In this document: piece after piece, positions 62,513 through 64,000 of the stretch
How the letters are laid out: the number at the start of each line of letters is the position of its first letter
Position numbering within the stretch: position 1 is the stretch's first letter
Notes under the pieces: generated by a model
Told to the model about the DNA's origin: nothing
Seen by the model: the letters and a program-made list of their open reading frames with translations, nothing else
The model's database searches: none
DNA from: Kushneria phyllosphaerae
GTDB taxonomy: Bacteria > Pseudomonadota > Gammaproteobacteria > Pseudomonadales > Halomonadaceae
NCBI RefSeq assembly: GCF_900312995.1
Contig: NZ_ONZI01000001.1
Span: 992,001 to 1,056,000, forward strand
Direction of reading: 5' to 3'
DNA: 64,000 nt
Translations under genes and position numbers: made by a program

Positions 62513-63229
62513 CTAGCCGGCGTCCTGTGCCGGCAGCCGCTGTGACTCGGCGCAGGCACACTCCAGGCCATGCAGCAGCGCGCCCAGCCCTTCGGGGGCG
62601 CGGGCCTTGAACCGGGCACTGGTCATGACGCGAAGCGAGTGGGCCCAGGTCATGCTGCCGCCCGCTGCCATGAGTCGTTCGACCAGATCCACATCCTCAT
62701 GACAGTGCAGCGGCCGAAAGCCGCCCAGCGCCTGATAGGCTGCCATGCGGATGCCCAGGTTGGCACCATGCACATGCTGTCGGCCGACGTTCTGGTGCTG
62801 ATGCGCCAGATAGCGTGCGCGCAGCGCCGGCGATAGCCCGTGCCATTGATTCAGATGAATCCCGCCACAGACCGCATCGGTGCCGAAGGCACATTGAGCG
62901 CTCAGCCATGTTTCGGGCACGCAGGTATCGGCATCGGTAAAGGCCAGCCAGTCGATGCCCTCCGGCAGCGCCTGTACCCCGGCATGCCGGGCCATGCCCA
63001 CATTGCGCGCGTTCACGCTCACCCGGAGCACGTCATGGACCCTGGCGATGGCCGCCGAGCGGTCCCGGCAGTCGTCGAGCACCACCACCAGCGTGACCTC
63101 ATGCCCCAGACTGCGCGCATGGCGGGCGGCGCGGGCCAGCGAGTCCAGACATTCTCCCAGATGCTGCTCTTCATCATGAGCAGGGACTACCACGCCGATG
63201 CGCGCCAGGTCATTACGGGATGTCGTCAT
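62513..63229 (-). CDS. GT2-family glycosyltransferase
   Basis: A 238-residue GT-A fold enzyme. GVVVPAHDEEQHLGECLDSL at the start and the TDADT metal-binding motif (about residue 98) are clear, with HCHEDVDLVERLM as a likely catalytic-base region. It overlaps the upstream methyltransferase by 17 bp on the same strand, with a PIG-L deacetylase gene ahead of both. It lacks membrane helices, so it acts in the cytoplasm on an unknown acceptor. Confidence 0.85.
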   Translation of the reverse strand: MTTSRNDLARIGVVVPAHDEEQHLGECLDSLARAARHARSLGHEVTLVVVLDDCRDRSAAIARVHDVLRVSVNARNVGMARHAGVQALPEGIDWLAFTDADTCVPETWLSAQCAFGTDAVCGGIHLNQWHGLSPALRARYLAHQHQNVGRQHVHGANLGIRMAAYQALGGFRPLHCHEDVDLVERLMAAGGSMTWAHSLRVMTSARFKARAPEGLGALLHGLECACAESQRLPAQDAG

Positions 63230-63830
63230 GAGCGTCCTTTCGACGAGAGACCACCGGCGAGGCCGTGCGCTGCCAGAGATCGATCAGGGTGTCGCTGTCC
63301 TCGTAATGGCCGTGGTGGGCGTAGTTCAGGCGGCTGCCCAGCGTCTGATGAACGCTTTGAGCATTCAGGCGGCTACCATCGATCGGGTGACGCCAGTGAC
63401 AGGCCAGAAGCTCGCCATCACGGCTCAGCGCGGCATCGATACGTTCACACAGGGTCTCAAGTGCCTCGGGGTTCAGGTAATACCCCATCTCGCTGACAAC
63501 AATCAGATCAAACTGGCCGGCGGGCCACTGATCCGGTACCGCGCCGCAGGTGATGCTCACATGAGTCTGGCCCTCAAGGGCCTTGCGTGCGCGGGTCACG
63601 GCGCTGTCGCTGACATCCTGCAGGCACAGGGCGTCACAGCGCAGGGCCAGTTCGGCGCTGAGCACCCCGATGGAGCAGCCGGGTTCAAAGGCCCGGCGAT
63701 AGCGCTCGCGTGTCAGCATCGCAAGGGTCAGGGCGCGTTTTCGTTTTTCATACCAGCGGGTGTGGTACTGCCACGGGTCAGCGTGTTCGGCATGGAGCTG
63801 CTCGAAGGCCTGAGCGTCCAGACGGGTCAT
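63213..63830 (-). CDS. NodS-like SAM-dependent methyltransferase
   Basis: A 205-residue class I methyltransferase. FEPGCSIGVLSAELALRCDAL (about residues 47-67) is the SAM site, DLIVVSEMGYYLNPEALETL is motif IV with the NodS style, and GELLACHWRHP follows. I chose the ATG at 63830 because an AGGAGG lies 8 bases upstream; the ATG at 63836 is only 2 bases from it. NodS methylates the amino group of deacetylated chitin oligomers; here the deacetylase could be the PIG-L gene product encoded just upstream. Confidence 0.82.
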   Translation of the reverse strand: MTRLDAQAFEQLHAEHADPWQYHTRWYEKRKRALTLAMLTRERYRRAFEPGCSIGVLSAELALRCDALCLQDVSDSAVTRARKALEGQTHVSITCGAVPDQWPAGQFDLIVVSEMGYYLNPEALETLCERIDAALSRDGELLACHWRHPIDGSRLNAQSVHQTLGSRLNYAHHGHYEDSDTLIDLWQRTASPVVSRRKDAHDDIP

Positions 63831-63845
63831 GGGCATCGCCTCCTG

Positions 63846-64000
63846 TCAGTCATGGGCACCGCCCAGGAGCTCGTCGATAAAAAAGACTTCATAAGGACGC
63901 ATCAGGCGTGCCAACACATGGCCGGGCAAAATCGGTGCTTGTCCGGTGGCTGGATCAACCGAGAGCTGACTCTCGTGGGCCTGGATGGCGGCTTTTTTTC
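63846..64000 (-). CDS. PIG-L family deacetylase (partial, C-terminus only)
   Basis: Only the last 50 codons are in the window, ending with TGA at 63846-63848. The segment KKAAIQAHESQLSVDP, then LPGHVLARLMRPYEVFFID, matches the C-terminus of PIG-L/LmbE-type N-acetylglucosaminyl deacetylases. The catalytic HPDD region lies beyond the edge. It heads the same-strand cluster with the methyltransferase and GT2. Confidence 0.65.
   Translation of the reverse strand, partial: KKAAIQAHESQLSVDPATGQAPILPGHVLARLMRPYEVFFIDELLGGAHD

Noticed and set aside
1..64000. tRNA, rRNA, CRISPR, prophage or integrative element
   Set aside because: I noticed none in the intergenic gaps; most gaps are short and the long ones are described individually. 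A tRNAscan or CRISPR search was not run.

Overview
The window looks like a chromosomal segment of an aerobic, GC-rich gammaproteobacterium. The gene families suggest Halomonadaceae (Halomonas/Kushneria-like). This is an inference from protein style and gene content, because the window has no rRNA or other marker. I saw no tRNA, rRNA, insertion sequence, integrase, CRISPR array or phage genes.

Layout. 1-3.4 kb: a divergent methionine locus, an MTHFR-family gene facing the MesX (DUF1852)-MesD core methionine synthase pair. 3.5-4.2 kb: decayed umuC. 4.3-11.4 kb: two divergent Crp/Fnr-type regulators, two paralogous membrane proteins of unknown function, a Ca/Na exchanger, then a DTS-motif proton-pump-type rhodopsin and its retinal-forming Blh dioxygenase. 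11.5-20.6 kb: envelope and metal functions: a broken YejM-like sulfatase, PsiE, a CDF zinc exporter, an aminotransferase/dehydrogenase pair resembling GnnB/GnnA (3-amino-GlcNAc for lipid A), an entericidin, DUF4396, and a frame-broken glycosyltransferase. 20.6-26 kb: RarD, an arsRCHB operon, and a soluble PAS-PAS chemoreceptor. 26-34.1 kb: sulfur scavenging: a CysB/Cbl-like regulator, a degenerate EAL protein, ssuCBDA, a divergent sbp, and ssuE. 34.6-40.4 kb: a complete Csu-type chaperone-usher pilus cluster. 40.4-55.6 kb: mixed housekeeping and redox genes (OsmC, RhtA, nitronate monooxygenase with an in-frame stop, type II SQR, DUF808, thioredoxin-like, PAS-LuxR regulator, PepSY/DUF2946 pair, DUF4105, DUF2243-CtaG). 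55.7-62.5 kb: the full ccmABCDEFGHI cytochrome c maturation operon. 62.5-64 kb: a GT2/NodS-like methyltransferase/PIG-L deacetylase cluster running off the end.

Themes. Light energy capture (rhodopsin plus retinal synthesis), sulfur acquisition (MesD, Ssu, Sbp, SQR), surface attachment (Csu) and respiration (Ccm, CtaG) fit a marine, saline or plant-surface bacterium.

The most novel items are: (1) a probable CsrA/RsmA-sequestering sRNA on the minus strand at about 47.93-48.19 kb; (2) the rhodopsin neighbourhood with duplicated unknown membrane proteins and divergent Crp-type regulators; (3) an MTHFR homologue beside a methionine synthase family reported not to need methyl-folate; (4) four broken genes, of which umuC is clearly decayed while the other three could be recent mutations or sequencing errors.
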